Shown here: one piece after another, positions 12,544 to 24,440 of the stretch
How the letters are laid out: each line of letters starts with the position of its first letter
How positions within the stretch are numbered: the stretch's first letter is position 1
Source: Sipunculus nudus
Taxonomy: Eukaryota; Annelida; Sipuncula; Golfingiida; Sipunculidae
Assembly (NCBI GenBank): GCA_026874595.1
Contig: CM049318.1
Location: 8,100,741-8,164,740 of the forward strand
DNA: 64,000 nucleotides
Direction: 5' to 3'
Position numbers and translations under genes: made by a program
Notes under the pieces: generated by a model
Databases searched by the model: none
What the model was told of the DNA's origin: nothing
The model's input: only the letters and a program-made list of their open reading frames with translations

Positions 12544-13068
12544 GGGGAAGACGATTTGTTTATGTGAATGGTAATCAGAGTGTGACCAAGCGTACTCGAG
12601 CTGGCGTCACCGGTTACGCAAGACATAAGCTATCCCTTGTGAATGCAATGGAAGGGGATTCCCCAAGGCTCTTAGACACAGCAGGTTGCTATAAGCAGTT
12701 GATAAATGATAAATGGTGAATCCTTGTTGCAAACTTTAAAATGGTTTATATGTCTAAAGTTAATAAAAAGTTCGATAAAACGAGTCAACTAGAGTATAAC
12801 TGGTTACATAATCTCTTTGTTGACATAGACTTTTAAAACCATAAGTTCATAGAACTTACTTTGAAAGTAAATATCGCTCCGAAAGGCTTCAATGAAAAGT
12901 CCCCCGTCAACATAGATGGCGCTGTGATTAATATTAGAATATTTAATCTTTCGCAAAGCTTCCGGAAACAGTGTATTCTTGATTTCAGTAAAAGATTCAA
13001 GACAGACTGCGGTTCAAAAAGGGAAATTATAGAGAAAACAATAGTTAGTTATAATCCTCGTGAATAAG
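12544..13068. other. LINE 5' flank, no gene recognised
   Basis: This probably includes part of the LINE 5'UTR next to 12543. The short frames here have no recognisable features. Confidence 0.4.
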
Positions 13069-14168
13069 AGGTCCTGTTACGTGTAACTGATCATGTAATA
13101 ATCATCTTATAATGTAACATTAAAAGATAATGTAATAAGAAATGTAGCACGAACTGATAACGTAAACAAACCAACTGTGTATGTAATATCAACCGATAAC
13201 GTAATAAAAAAAAAAACAATAATGTAACACTAACCAATAATGTAATACAAATCAATCGATAATGTAACAATTTTTGTTAACCAATAACGTAATACAAAAT
13301 CACCCTATAATTTAACAAAGTTCCCTGACCGTTAATGTAAAATAAAATTAACAGGTAATGTAATAACACTTTGTCGAACCTGACCCGTCCTAGCAGTCAA
13401 TTACATACATTATTTTAGCTCAGTTGACCATCGATCATCCGAGCTTTAGTGATAACCCTGTCAGAGCACAAATCAGTCCCGTTTGCGTCGCACTTTCAAT
13501 ATCGTGTATTATGCTCAACTTAGGACATCAGAACATTTCAGAAAGGTCCAGGAAAACTCAGATATCATATTTGAAGTACATGTATAAATTTCATTCAAAT
13601 ATTAAAATTGCACAATTGTTTCTGCCAAAGTTCCTAGGCACTAGTTTGGCCGAATTTCTTCACTTTTTAACAATGTTATATGTGCAGATTATGAAGTATG
13701 TTTCTTTTTTTTGGGGGGGGGGGGTTAATCTAATATTTCTTTTCAGCAAAGAACATTGATATAAGTTTATTTATAAGTGCTAATACAACACACAAATATG
13801 TAAACTTGCAGAATATAAGTCATAATGACCTGTTTACTTGTATGGATGCAAATATATTTACTATTAATTATCCATGATATTATGTAAGACATTTTACGGT
13901 CTAACGTTTGCGATTTGTGCCTTGTTGACAAAGGACCAGTCGTAATTTCTGAGTACAAACAATATAACCAAAATGCGTGAAAAAGAAGCATATATGGATG
14001 ACACCTCGAGCCTTCCACAAAGGGAAGAGCTTTCCAGAATTGATAAAGGTATCAAATTTCAAAATATAACATGCAACAATTACTGAGATATCTGAGTATG
14101 ATTTATTTTTTTTTGCCAAATTTGTCTGCATCAGCTATGTGACCTCATTGGATAGATTTTCTTCAAAA

Positions 14169-14383
14169 TGTCCATGGTGATAGATACATTAATGTCCATG
14201 GTGATAGATACATTAATGTCCATGGTGATAGATACATTAATGTCCATGGTGATAGATACATTAATGTCCATGGTGATAGATACATTAATGTCCATGGTGA
14301 TAGATACATTAATGTCCATGGTGATAGATACATTGATGTCCATGGTGATAGATACATTAACGTCCTTGATGATAGATGCATTG
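14169..14383. repeat. 24-bp minisatellite, nine units
   Basis: Nine tandem copies of a 24-bp unit containing GTCCATGGTGATAGATACAT. The first eight are nearly identical and the last is diverged. Because 24 is divisible by three and the unit lacks in-phase stops, several reading frames stay open through it; these are not genes. Confidence 0.95.
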
Positions 14384-14483
14384 TAATAATAATGTACATA
14401 CATCAACAGGCCAAAATTGTAAATTTTCTCTTTTTTCTAGTCAACAGTTTGAAGGACTGGCTGCTCTAATTTTATTAGAAAAA

Positions 14484-15550
14484 CTAGAATACGGGTAGTC
14501 GACAAGCGACTACGTGTATCCGCCTAAATCAGAATGGAACGGGTGAAGTGAGGCATGGATTGAGTGGCAAGGGGAAATAGAGTGAAGTGTTGCATATTAG
14601 CATGGATGTCTGCAGCCAAATTGTGTATGTAGGTTGCGCCACCTACCACAAAATCCAGCAGGTGGCGCAACCAGTTTTGCGTATGATAAAGAGCTATGCG
14701 AGAACTATACACATGCAAAACTTTGGCCCAATCGGTCAAACGGTTCCCGAGATATGAGCTTGGATGTCTGCTGCATAAACTAGAATGTAGGTCGCGCCAC
14801 CTGTCATAAAATCAAGAGAGCTGTCGGGGATGTATAAACCTGCAAAATTTTAGGCAGATATGTCAAACCACTGCCGAGATATGAGTGATTTTATCCCATG
14901 GCAGACAAATAGACGGGAGCTGTGCAAAAATGGCTGCAGGTGGCGCCACCAGTTTTGCGTATGATAAAGAGCAATGTGATATCTATACACATGCAAAATT
15001 TTGGCCCAATCGGTCAAACGGTTCCTGAGATATGAGCTTGGATGTGATCAGCTTGAACGTAAATGTAGGTGGTGCCATCTGTCATAAAATCAAGAAAGCT
15101 ATCCTGGATGTATATGCATGCCGAATTTCAGGTGAATTAGTCAATTCACTGCAGAGATATAAGTGATTTTAACCAAAGGCAGATGAACAGATGGACACTG
15201 TGCAAACATGGTTGCAGGTGGCGCCACCATTTTTTGTGTATGTTATAAAGCTCTCCAAGGGCTCGATTGTGCAAAAAAAAATTTTCCTGATCGGTCAAAC
15301 GGTTCCCGAGATATGTGGGTTTATGTGTGGAAACAGACGCACAAACGGACGCAGAGCGCAGAGGAAAGGTCAGAGGTCAAAACAAAATCGGGGCGCAGCA
15401 GTTCACATGTGACCCGAACATAATCCCGGGTTTGGTAAAATTCCGCCCGGCGGTTACGGAGGAGTTCTCCGGACACCTACGCGGCGGCGGCGGCGGCGGT
15501 GGGGTGAAAACATAGTATCCGCAAAACTCTGTTTTGGCGGATACAATTAA
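14484..15550 (+). mobile_element. Helitron-like non-autonomous element, copy B (most complete)
   Basis: The 5' end has the perfect stem GTAGTCG (14495-14501)/CGACTAC (14507-14513). The body alternates two half-units of about 140 bp, each with GGTGGCGCCACC or a variant, plus the recurring block GGTCAAACGGTTCCCGAGAT. The 3' end has a GCGGCGG run, then a 10-bp hairpin with one bulged base, TCCGCAAAAC/GTTTTGGCGGA (15518-15541), about 9 bp from the end. Copies at 2156-2926 and 56372-57380 share these parts. There is no coding capacity. Confidence 0.65.
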
Positions 15551-15997
15551 ATGAAAAATCAAATGAGGTATATGTATGGCGCTTTGTCCGTCCGTTAGCA
15601 AGGTACAGATCGTAACCGCTGAATGTAGCTTCAACGTGAACATCCATAGAGGTCAATAAAAAAATCTTCTTTGAAATTGAAACATGTCACTGCGACCTAT
15701 ATCCTCCGAGCTGTGGGGCTTATAAGTACGGTTAGGAAACTTTGTTACATTATCGGGTAATTTCGTATTACGTGATTAAATAGCAAATGTTGTTACATTA
15801 TCGGTTAACTTGTTTTACTTTATTGGTTAGAGAAACATTATCGGGTATTTTTTATTAATTTATCGGTTTTATACATAATCAGTTGATTTGTTATTTACAT
15901 ATCAGTTTATGTTACATTTTGGGTTAATTTTTTATTTCATTATCGATAAATGTTACACTATAAGATTATTATTACATTATTAATTGTTACAGGCTCC

Positions 15998-17132
15998 ATC
16001 GTCGAAGCGATGTTGTAAAGGAAAATATTAATAATTTAATAACGATAGATATTACCATTGATTCTAAGACTGCTATAATAAATGGTACCAAATGTGTCAG
16101 ATATTCTGCTGATAATGAGTAAGAATTTACACTTATTTGATAATCCCCTGAGTCGTCGTCTTATTTTTTACGATCTGCGTACAAGTTTTTTAATATAACT
16201 TAGTCATGCTATTTTATTAAATATACACTATGTAGTTTGCACAATGGGCAGATCGCGAAAAAAAAAATTGTTATGTGAAAATTGCCAAATGTGAAACCCG
16301 TATATATGAAGCAAACCATCGTAATTTTTGTTTCTAAAATGTCTTTAGTTGCGACGCTTTAAGAGAAAAATACCTTTGAAAAGGGAAAACTGTGGAAGTT
16401 TTTTTTTTTTTTATGATGGGTGACCGAGTACCAGAGGCTCTAATTTGGGCCATCTTAAGAACATTTGTAGGCCATGAGCAAAGAAATTTGCAATTATATC
16501 ACAGTGTGTTTGTCAGGATAATATTTATCATTTCATTGCAGAAAGAGAATATTAAATGTATATGCGGTATACATATAATATATATATATATATGTTATAT
16601 ATATAGTTATGTACATGTAAATATAAACAGTATAGCTTTTACATTGGATCTTGGGATCCCTAATAGTACGGAGTAATTGCCCAGTATGCTCTTAAAATAA
16701 TACGTCTCTGGCTTAGTTTATTAATACTTAAATTGTTATGCAGTAAACGAGTCGGTATCTTGGCAAAATTATCACCCATATTCTAGGTATACCTTGTTTA
16801 GAGATATACTGTGGTCCCAGTGTTTCGCGACAATCGGGAAAGAATTTCACGCCAATATCGTCACCAACTGCACGTCAATACTGTCACCAGTTGCACACCA
16901 ATATTGTATAATTTCAAATATTATACAATATATTTGAGCACAGGTGTTTCTCGAGGTATGGAAAATAAGTTTACGTTTGTAATAATTTTTTTGTCTTATT
17001 TGTTATTTCTATTATGTATAAGATAATTCAAGCTGTTATTGGTTGATTCCAGTAGCATGTTGTCGGACTTTGAGGAATCGCAAATAATTACGGCGGAGTC
17101 AAGAGACTGATAACATTTCTGTAACTTTTCAG
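15998..17132. other. upstream region of lectin-like gene 1
   Basis: AT-rich, with a short TA repeat near 16577-16605. There is no coding exon. The splice acceptor at 17131-17132 shows that a non-coding first exon must lie somewhere upstream; I could not locate it here with confidence. Confidence 0.4.
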
Positions 17133-18285
17133 AGAATGTCTCGGTTGACCTTCATCAACATGGGAAGAGATGCTGTGATGGTTTTGCTGCCTAGCTTGCT
17201 GTTACTGGTGATGTTTGCTGCCTCTGCTGGTAGTGAGATGGTCCTGTACACCGCCAGCAACACTGACTGGCAGACGGCCAGCGATACGTGTACTACTAAT
17301 GGTAGTCGGCTGCTGATCATTCCTGACGAGCAAATGAGCGACAGTGTGTTAGAAATCTCAAATACTGGGGCGTTAGTAGTCCTTAATATGATAATCTCGA
17401 GTTACCTTGATGTTAGTATTAATATGGTAACAAAGAACAAAATTAAATCACTAAAACATCTGTGAAACTAGTGCATTTCATGTTCAAATCACTCTCATCG
17501 TTCAACAACCATACTTCTGTTCATGAGTGCGCGTACCGAACAAATGGAAAATAATTCTTAAATCTTTTATCTGAATTATTGTTTTGGCATTAATGGGTAC
17601 TAATAGTAATACTGGAGTGAAAAGTAGATTGTTTTCGTTTTTCTTTTTTTTTTGTCCGGGTCGGTTTTGGGGGTGGGGTGTGGGGGGGGGGGGGGGCTCC
17701 ATATACTTATCTTGTATGTTCCTCTGAATCCATTTAATTTAGCTTCCTTTATCTGTTTCGTTCAAACTTCCTTTTCAGATCTACCTACATATGGATCGGC
17801 CTCAAAAACGAAGCGCCGGGAACTGGGGAGAGCTACACATGGGTGGATGGGGTGGCCATGTCCTACAGTAACTGGGCAAGCACAATTTTCAATGAACCGG
17901 ACAATGCTGATACGGAAAAATGCATCGCCTTGGGGAAGTTTACCAATGAGTGGTACACAAAACCATGCACAAGCGTATATTCTTTCCTCTGTGAGAATGA
18001 TACATGTAGGTATACAGAACAGATGTTCCATAACTGAAATCCGCATTCTCAGGAATGCATTGTTGGAAGCTTCCCAACCCGTGTTTGCTTTACTAATTCG
18101 GCCCAGATTACAAGGTTTCTTCGTGCATAAGTGACTGTACTTTTGTGAATATTCCGTGATGACATTTCTGAATCCGAATCATATTCCGGATCCACAACAA
18201 AATCTAATCGCTCCTTCATTGGCCCATTCTCGAAATGCCCTGAAATTTCATGAGAATTAGTTCTTGATTGCGTGTTACGTTGTAA

Positions 18286-18331
<46 letters not shown>

Positions 18332-19155
18332 GCGCGCGCAAACTGTTATGAACACGTACCCTCCCGTAGAAAGCAATAATATTTTGATGTAAAATTTAGT
18401 CAAATTGATTAAAACAAACGTATCGTCAAATATCTGTTATTAATTTTATTATACATGCGGCTTACATTTACAGTCTGTGTCTATACTTAATCAGCCATAG
18501 ATAACAGCATTAGCATATAATGTCATTTGAGTCAGCGTTAATTAACCCATGCGTCACTTTCCAATATGTAGCAACAACAACAGTGGAAACGACAAACCAA
18601 CCTACGACCATAGAAACCACATTACTACCTACAACAATGGACACAACAACAAAGCCAACTACCATGGAAACCACAACAAAACCAACTACCATGGAAACCA
18701 CAACACAACCAACTACTGTAACAACTTTTGAAAGCTCAGACCAAATGACAGGGGAATCTACAACTGACATCTCATGCCCAACAACACAAAATATACCTGG
18801 ACCTCAAACAATGGCAGAATCTGAAATGCCGTCCACGGTTAGCACGCCAAATAACATTCGGCCAACCACCACAAAGTTGCCGGATGTTCCGACCCCGTCG
18901 AAAACAACAACGCCTGAACAAAAGCCAAATCCTCCAACCGCAAAGACCACCGAGTTGGTACTTCCGGCGGATATGACGATATCGGATCTCCGGACGAGCG
19001 CCCGAGCCATTGGTATCCTTGGCATAGTGATGGTTGGTTCGATGCTTGCACTAATCCTCGTGATGGATTTAACCAGCCTCAGGTCTCATCTTGGATTATT
19101 AAAGAGAAACCTTGCTCACTTCTGGGACAGAGACAAGTACGAGACTTCATGTTAG
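17133..19155 (+). CDS. C-type lectin-like type I membrane receptor, gene 1
   Basis: Three coding exons: 17136-17371, 17779-18005 and 18572-19155, with intron phases 2 and 1, giving about 348 residues. The acceptor CAG at 17130-17132 lies 3 nt before the ATG. A signal peptide (hydrophobic LLPSLLLLVMFAASAG) leads into a CTLD (about residues 33-154) with four Cys, WIGL, FNEPDN at the usual EPN site and NEWYTKPC where WND is usual. The stalk is Thr-rich with repeated TTKPTTMETT units. Next come DMTISDLRTSA (about residue 288), a transmembrane helix, and a basic tail with LRSHLGLLKRNL. It probably sits on the cell surface; the ligand is unknown. WYT instead of WND argues against ordinary Ca-dependent sugar binding. 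Confidence 0.9.
17682..17696 (+). repeat. poly-G tract in intron 1 of gene 1
   Basis: An uninterrupted G run of about 15, preceded by shorter G runs. It is potentially G-quadruplex forming, and its length is likely unreliable in assembly. Confidence 0.8.
18288..18340. repeat. (CA)n(CG)n microsatellite in intron 2 of gene 1
   Basis: About 20 CA repeats run directly into (CG)n. Alternating purine-pyrimidine with a CG core is a classic Z-DNA-prone sequence. Confidence 0.9.
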
Positions 19156-19189
19156 TCATACGATTTATCGCAAACATTCACTGTATTTA

Positions 19190-19202
19190 AATAAAAAATA
19201 AA
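19190..19202 (+). promoter_or_regulatory. poly(A) signals of gene 1
   Basis: Two AATAAA hexamers (19190-19195 and 19197-19202) lie 35-47 nt after the stop codon of gene 1. Confidence 0.7.
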
Positions 19203-22200
19203 ATCCGGATGGTTAGACTTCAAAAAGTTGGATAATGCTTACGATCCAAAAATCAACGCGCGTCCTCGCAGACCAAAATTTTGCACTACAAAATTTCGAG
19301 AGGACACAAAATGTCGTTCTACTATTGAGTTTAACAAGTTGTTATTTGCCCTGCAGGGACACAAATGATACAACCGGGTGGTCGCTGTATACTCGGATTT
19401 TTTTTATTCCACGATATTACTGTATAGGATACTCTTTATTGCGCTAATTATTACAAATAAAATATTATCTATACTGAACGTGTTTTCCAAAAATTCAGAT
19501 TATTTTTGCTAAGTTTCAACAGAGGTTTGGTCATGAAACGGCGGGACAAAATGTTTGCACAAAGCGCACTTTGATGGGCTGAATTCATCAGCTGACGCTA
19601 AGTAAATATGGCTGAGCCAGCTTTCCGCAAGAGGTGATAGACCTTATTTGGCAAAAGTGCGGAAATGAAGAATTTCGTGAGCATCGTTGGTTTTGATAAT
19701 ATGATTTGACTGACCATGAGGGCCGCGTGACTTGTCTGGCATGAATTGTGAAACTGTGTGGCAACGTAAAACTGTCGTATTTTGGATCCTCTTAATAAAA
19801 CTGTGTTTAAGACTCTAAATGGCCTTAAACTGTAAAAGTGTCCTAATAGTAAGTGGTTGAGACATGATATGACGTGAGTTAGAGAATTTTGAAGGAACGT
19901 ATGCATATACATATTTATAGTCCTGCCTGCGACTGGTATGCTATTTTAAACATGTTTATTTTTAAGGAAGTTGTTCACAAACCAGGTATATTAAATATTC
20001 ATACAATATAGTGTTTTCTCCTTAAAGTATGTCGTTTCTGTCAATATTTCCGGTTACACCTGTACACGTGTGGAAATAAGCTTGCATCCTTGGCGAACAT
20101 AACATTGCGCGCCCGCCATCTGTTGGCTGTACCACGTAACTTCTTATTTCAAGCTTCGAACTAGTGATTCTTCTGTTTGTCTTCTTTCATGTTTTTTTAA
20201 TGCTTTAGGAGTTCTCGCGCATGCTCAAAAACGGTCCTCTGGTCTGTAATGGTTATCAGACACACGAAGACTCGCACACACAGAACTTTAACTAAAAGTA
20301 CGTGTATAAAAAAGGGGAATTCCGTGCCGAGATTGTTTGCTGAGAGGTTTCTTATTTCTTATTCAAAAGGAAATTACAGCGTGAGACTTACTTTTGATAT
20401 TGTAAATGCTTATGAACCTTTAACATGATTAGAGATTAGCCTGGGAGCTGATATACTATGGTTGGTTTCATATTCGCGGGGTTAATTTTTGTGATTTTCA
20501 AGTTTTCGTTGTTTCGCGAGGGATTCATTTTCGCGGTCTTACTTAACAGTAAAAAAGTATTTAAAATATTGTACAAATAATTTATTAGGTGCACAAAATC
20601 ATAGAACACTGAAAATTCTTTGTCAATATCAAGCAAATTCAAGACCAGTTTAAATGCGTGATATCGATAATTTTGCCTTTCGACCTAAGACAATACAGGC
20701 AAGAATGAATTATATGAAAAGCCAATTAGACAATAATTGTTTGTATAACGTGTAAAGCCTGACCTTCACATTCACGATGTCGTATCTTCTCAGTAAGTTG
20801 ACTCTACCGAATATCGCGAAAATGAACTCTCGCGGACAAATAAATAATCAGAGAAAAAGTTCCCCTTTTCATACAACAATGTATGTGCAAAATGATAAGA
20901 ACATATCAAGTCTGTTTCAAATGTTTTTCATACTTGTCGTTACTATTAATTATAAAACTTGGGTATGGAGTCTGCTTACACATTACCTCAATTTTACTTA
21001 AATATTCCCTTAACTGCTGCGCTGGTACCACTTAGACATAATCTGAGAGCTAAAAATATTTTCAGCAATGTGGTCTATGACACCCCCACCCCTTTTAAGG
21101 CCTAGGGACCTTTTCTTTACCTCTGTCATTAGTCCTCCCAGGTTGAACCCCCCCCCCCCCACCTAAATCCTAGATCCGCCCCTGTAACAGTTTCATGGTA
21201 AACGATGTCAGTTAAGTGATTGATATATCATAAGAGTATCATTCGCTCTTGCGTTGAAACAGGTCCGGAACGGGTTTACTCTTTGCGAAAATTCACAAAT
21301 AATGTCTAATTTCTTAGGGTTTATTGGGCAATATTGAAAATGACCCCACTAGGACACCTGGCATCGTTCCCGACACCTCTACACAAAATGGGGAACTTCA
21401 CAAGTGTGGCAACAAAGGATCTGCGTGACACGGATTAAGTGTCACCGTCAATGAGAATAAAGGTTCGGCGTGAAAACAGATTGACTGATTATTTGCTGTA
21501 AGCAATTAATATCTCGTTCTGAATAGATAGTATAAATCTTAAGACATATCCATTTATTTATATATAACATCAGACAATTAAAATAACAAGTGTTTTGTTC
21601 AAATGTGATTTTGGGCGTGTTCACTTGTAACAAAGGATAAGAGAGACACAAAGGTTGCTATTCACTTCCCTTTAATTTCGATCAGCTGTTGTATCAGTTG
21701 TTATAACAACACTGGTCTCCCTCTTTCGCTGTGCCGTCTCGGTTTCTCTGAGAGAACTGCACACCATGCAACGTTTTAGATACAGAGTTGCCACGTGACA
21801 TTTGAGACATACATATGTTCTAGATGTCGCCATAAAAGCTATTCCTTATTGGATGAATTAAAGTATGTGACAATTACGTTAGAGTTGGAAGTGTACTTTC
21901 AATGTTTCCCACATTTTCATTGGACCAAGGTTTCCCAGAACATCCCATGTCTGACTCCACATGGGACGGAATATGTGAAGCTTTTTCCTTACCCATTATC
22001 ACTGTAATAATCCATTTTGTCTGAACTCCCAATTTAACTGTCCTAACAGGTCTGGGTAAACAGTAATTGTTTTCCCTTGAAATTCGTTCTAAGCTCACCA
22101 TGTAATGTACAGCAACCCATTAATTTTCCTGGCTTTATTTCCATAATCCAGTACACAGTAACTGAAATAAAAAAAAATATATAAATATAATAAATCTGTC

Positions 22201-22808
22201 ACTAATAAAACGCTATCCATTTTATCAATGCCTAACAACGTGGGCTTTCTTTTAAATTTTAGATAAAGGTTCACTGGCGTTAAGGTTGAAGGAATGACGT
22301 AAGTTTAAAGCGAACTAATCAGGCGCAATATTATGCCTATTCATTCACATTTTCAGTTCAGTTTTGCTTTATACAAAAGTTTCCAGCAAAACCATCCAAA
22401 CACACAGTCTAAGTAACTCACCAACGACTGTTTAACAACTTGTGATGGCTCTGCGTGTTGTGTTCACACCTTTCTGTTCAGCATAACAAACCATGTGACC
22501 GGAGGTCTGATTGTAAGCCGCAACGAGTGGTGTTTTCGCCAGTGGAAACATGTATGGCATTTTTTAGGCTATGTCAGACAGCGCATCTGCTCACTGACAC
22601 GTGTTGTGGCTGCACGGTGCACGCGGCCCCACGCGCTGTTTATGTTGACACCTGTGATCGCGCCCGGTCAACTGTTTTTAAAACTCGTTTACAGGAGTAA
22701 GCAAACGGTTCCAAAGCAAAATGTTGGCAGGTACAGATTCTTAAGGGATGCTTCATAGGTGATTTGACCCCTTAAAATTGTTTTAAGTATAATGCCAGAA
22801 AAAAAAGT
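19203..22808. other. intergenic DNA between genes 1 and 2, with a TATA-like motif
   Basis: No coding exon recognised. TATAAAAAA at 20305-20313 lies in a comparatively GC-rich stretch with CGCGC and CACGTA motifs (20100-20340) and could be a core promoter; nothing downstream confirms this. A truncated MITE end is listed at 21080-21184. Confidence 0.35.
21080..21184. mobile_element. MITE fragment ending GGATCCGCCCCTG-like
   Basis: The right part (poly-C tract, then CCTAGATCCGCCCCTG) is homologous to the right half of the element at 34934-35109. It shares GGACCTTTT, GTTATTAGT-like and AATCCTAGATCC-like blocks. The left terminus is not recognised. Confidence 0.55.
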
Positions 22809-23061
22809 TATGGTTCTTAGGCACTTTTTTTAGAAATCAGTGCGGGCGGGTGGTATTTTATTTTTGACCTTTTTTTGAATGTTTCGATAAAAATGTCATA
22901 TGATCAAGAAAAAACAAGAAAATAACATTTTTTTTGCTAATCATGTTAAATCACTACATGAATTGTATTATTTTTCTTCTTGAAAGATAAAAATCAAAAT
23001 AAAAATTTTTGATGCGGGGGGGGGCGCTTAAAATTGACGCGGGTGGTGCCTGAGAACCATA
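22809..23061. mobile_element. small foldback MITE (~253 bp)
   Basis: Inverted ends TATGGTTCTTAGGCAC (22809-22824) and, on the other strand, TATGGTTCTCAGGCAC (23046-23061) match at 15 of 16 bases. The interior is AT-rich with a G run. No coding capacity; family unknown. Confidence 0.65.
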
Positions 23062-24361
23062 CCTTTTATTTTTTGGCCTAAATGTGAATGATCCAACAGA
23101 AGGAGGAAGCATTTTATGCCACCTTTCAATAAAAAAATAAATAAATGAAGAAAAATTATAAAACGTTGTATCAATGCTTCACAACGTTGCCTGTCAACTA
23201 AATAACGTAATATAATTTTGACTTAGTTTACAGTAAACTTTGACATTCATGGGTTTGTGCCCATGTTGGATTTTTTTCAGGAACAAATAACAGCCTCATG
23301 CCTGATATCTGCTCATCGTGTCTGTTACAGCATTCTCTTCTGATAGCTTTCTATTTAACATATCATAGTGATTACGGTCCTCTGCTATGTTGGAGTTCAG
23401 TCACTCAGCATTGCATTTTTTTGTAAAATAAAATTAGATAAACACAGGAAACGAGAAGCTCACATATGAGAACCGGAAAGGGCTGTTTAACATTTATCAT
23501 TTAAGAGCTTAAAAACAATCCATTTGTGTCGATTGTTTCTCACTCGACACTAAGAGTCACTTGTCGCCGACAGATGTCGCACCTGCTGTGGAAAACTTCA
23601 ATGGAAATCCAACTCGACTGATTTTGCTAAGAAATGACAGGCACACAAAAAAAACCCCCATTATTTTCCCATTAATAGGGATATCTAAGGAATTTTGTTA
23701 GTGTAGAAACATAGGGGCGGAATGAAAGTGCTTTAAAAGGGACCAATAAACTATCTGAACTTAATAAACTAAAGGTAATCCTTTGGAGCGTTTATAAAAA
23801 TAGGTTAGAAGACGTGGAAATCACCGCACACAAGCTGCTTGTTTTGTTTATATCACTGTAGTTATCAATATACAAGGGCCTGCCAAAATAATCAAAACAT
23901 ATTAAACAGGGGCATCTAGCGTAGTAGACAACCCAGAGCTTTGCAAATGATGTTTTGCAGCAAGAGACCTTTCTACCTCCACATATATGCAACCTACTGA
24001 CTTAGGTTACATGCTTTTCCCGTTTGTCAACAAAGCTGTGTTTACAAACACGTTGTTGATAAACAAGTTCATACATCCTTCACAGAGGCTTTAAAAAAAT
24101 TTTCATAACCAGAATTACCCTTAGATCATTAATATATTCACAAAGGAAGCCAGAAATCACGTCAATTCCTTTTCAAAACAATAAATATATAATTTTTTTG
24201 TAGACGTAATTGGTAAAGTTAAATTAAGCACTGTTGCCCAACATGTGGCGCCATTTTCATATCCATCATTACTAAACAATGATAAGACGTCCAACAACGC
24301 AGCCCGCCAACTCGGTCAACGCGTAGCTGAGATAAGTACCACGAAGAATTCAATTTTAAAT

Positions 24362-24440
<79 letters not shown>

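Larger units (their letters stand above)
13069..15997. mobile_element. 2.9-kb element with inverted arrays of ATGTAAT motifs at both ends
   Basis: The left arm (13069-13400) has about a dozen copies of (CCGATA)ATGTAAT/C at roughly 20-27 bp spacing. The right arm (15740-15997) carries the same motif in reverse orientation (GTTACATTATCGG). The outermost parts also match as an inverted pair: CCTGT(T/A)AC, then later ATCTTATA(A/G)TGTAACATT. This is the layout of a terminal-inverted-repeat transposon with arrays of transposase-binding motifs. No transposase is left inside. The interior holds a 24-bp minisatellite and a Helitron-like copy. Superfamily is not assigned; target duplications were not resolved. 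Confidence 0.65.

Noticed and set aside
13080-13400. Regularly spaced short repeats resembling a CRISPR array
   Set aside because: The motif is degenerate, has no conserved spacer length, is mirrored as an inverted array at 15740-15997, and the DNA is eukaryotic. It is transposon end structure.
14131-14406. Open frames on both strands with an 8-residue repeat
   Set aside because: They are produced by the 24-bp minisatellite, whose length is a multiple of three; several frames are open at once and there is no gene context.
22455-22758. Two overlapping Cys-containing frames
   Set aside because: No domain, no splice sites and alternative frames equally open; probably chance in a GC-richer patch.
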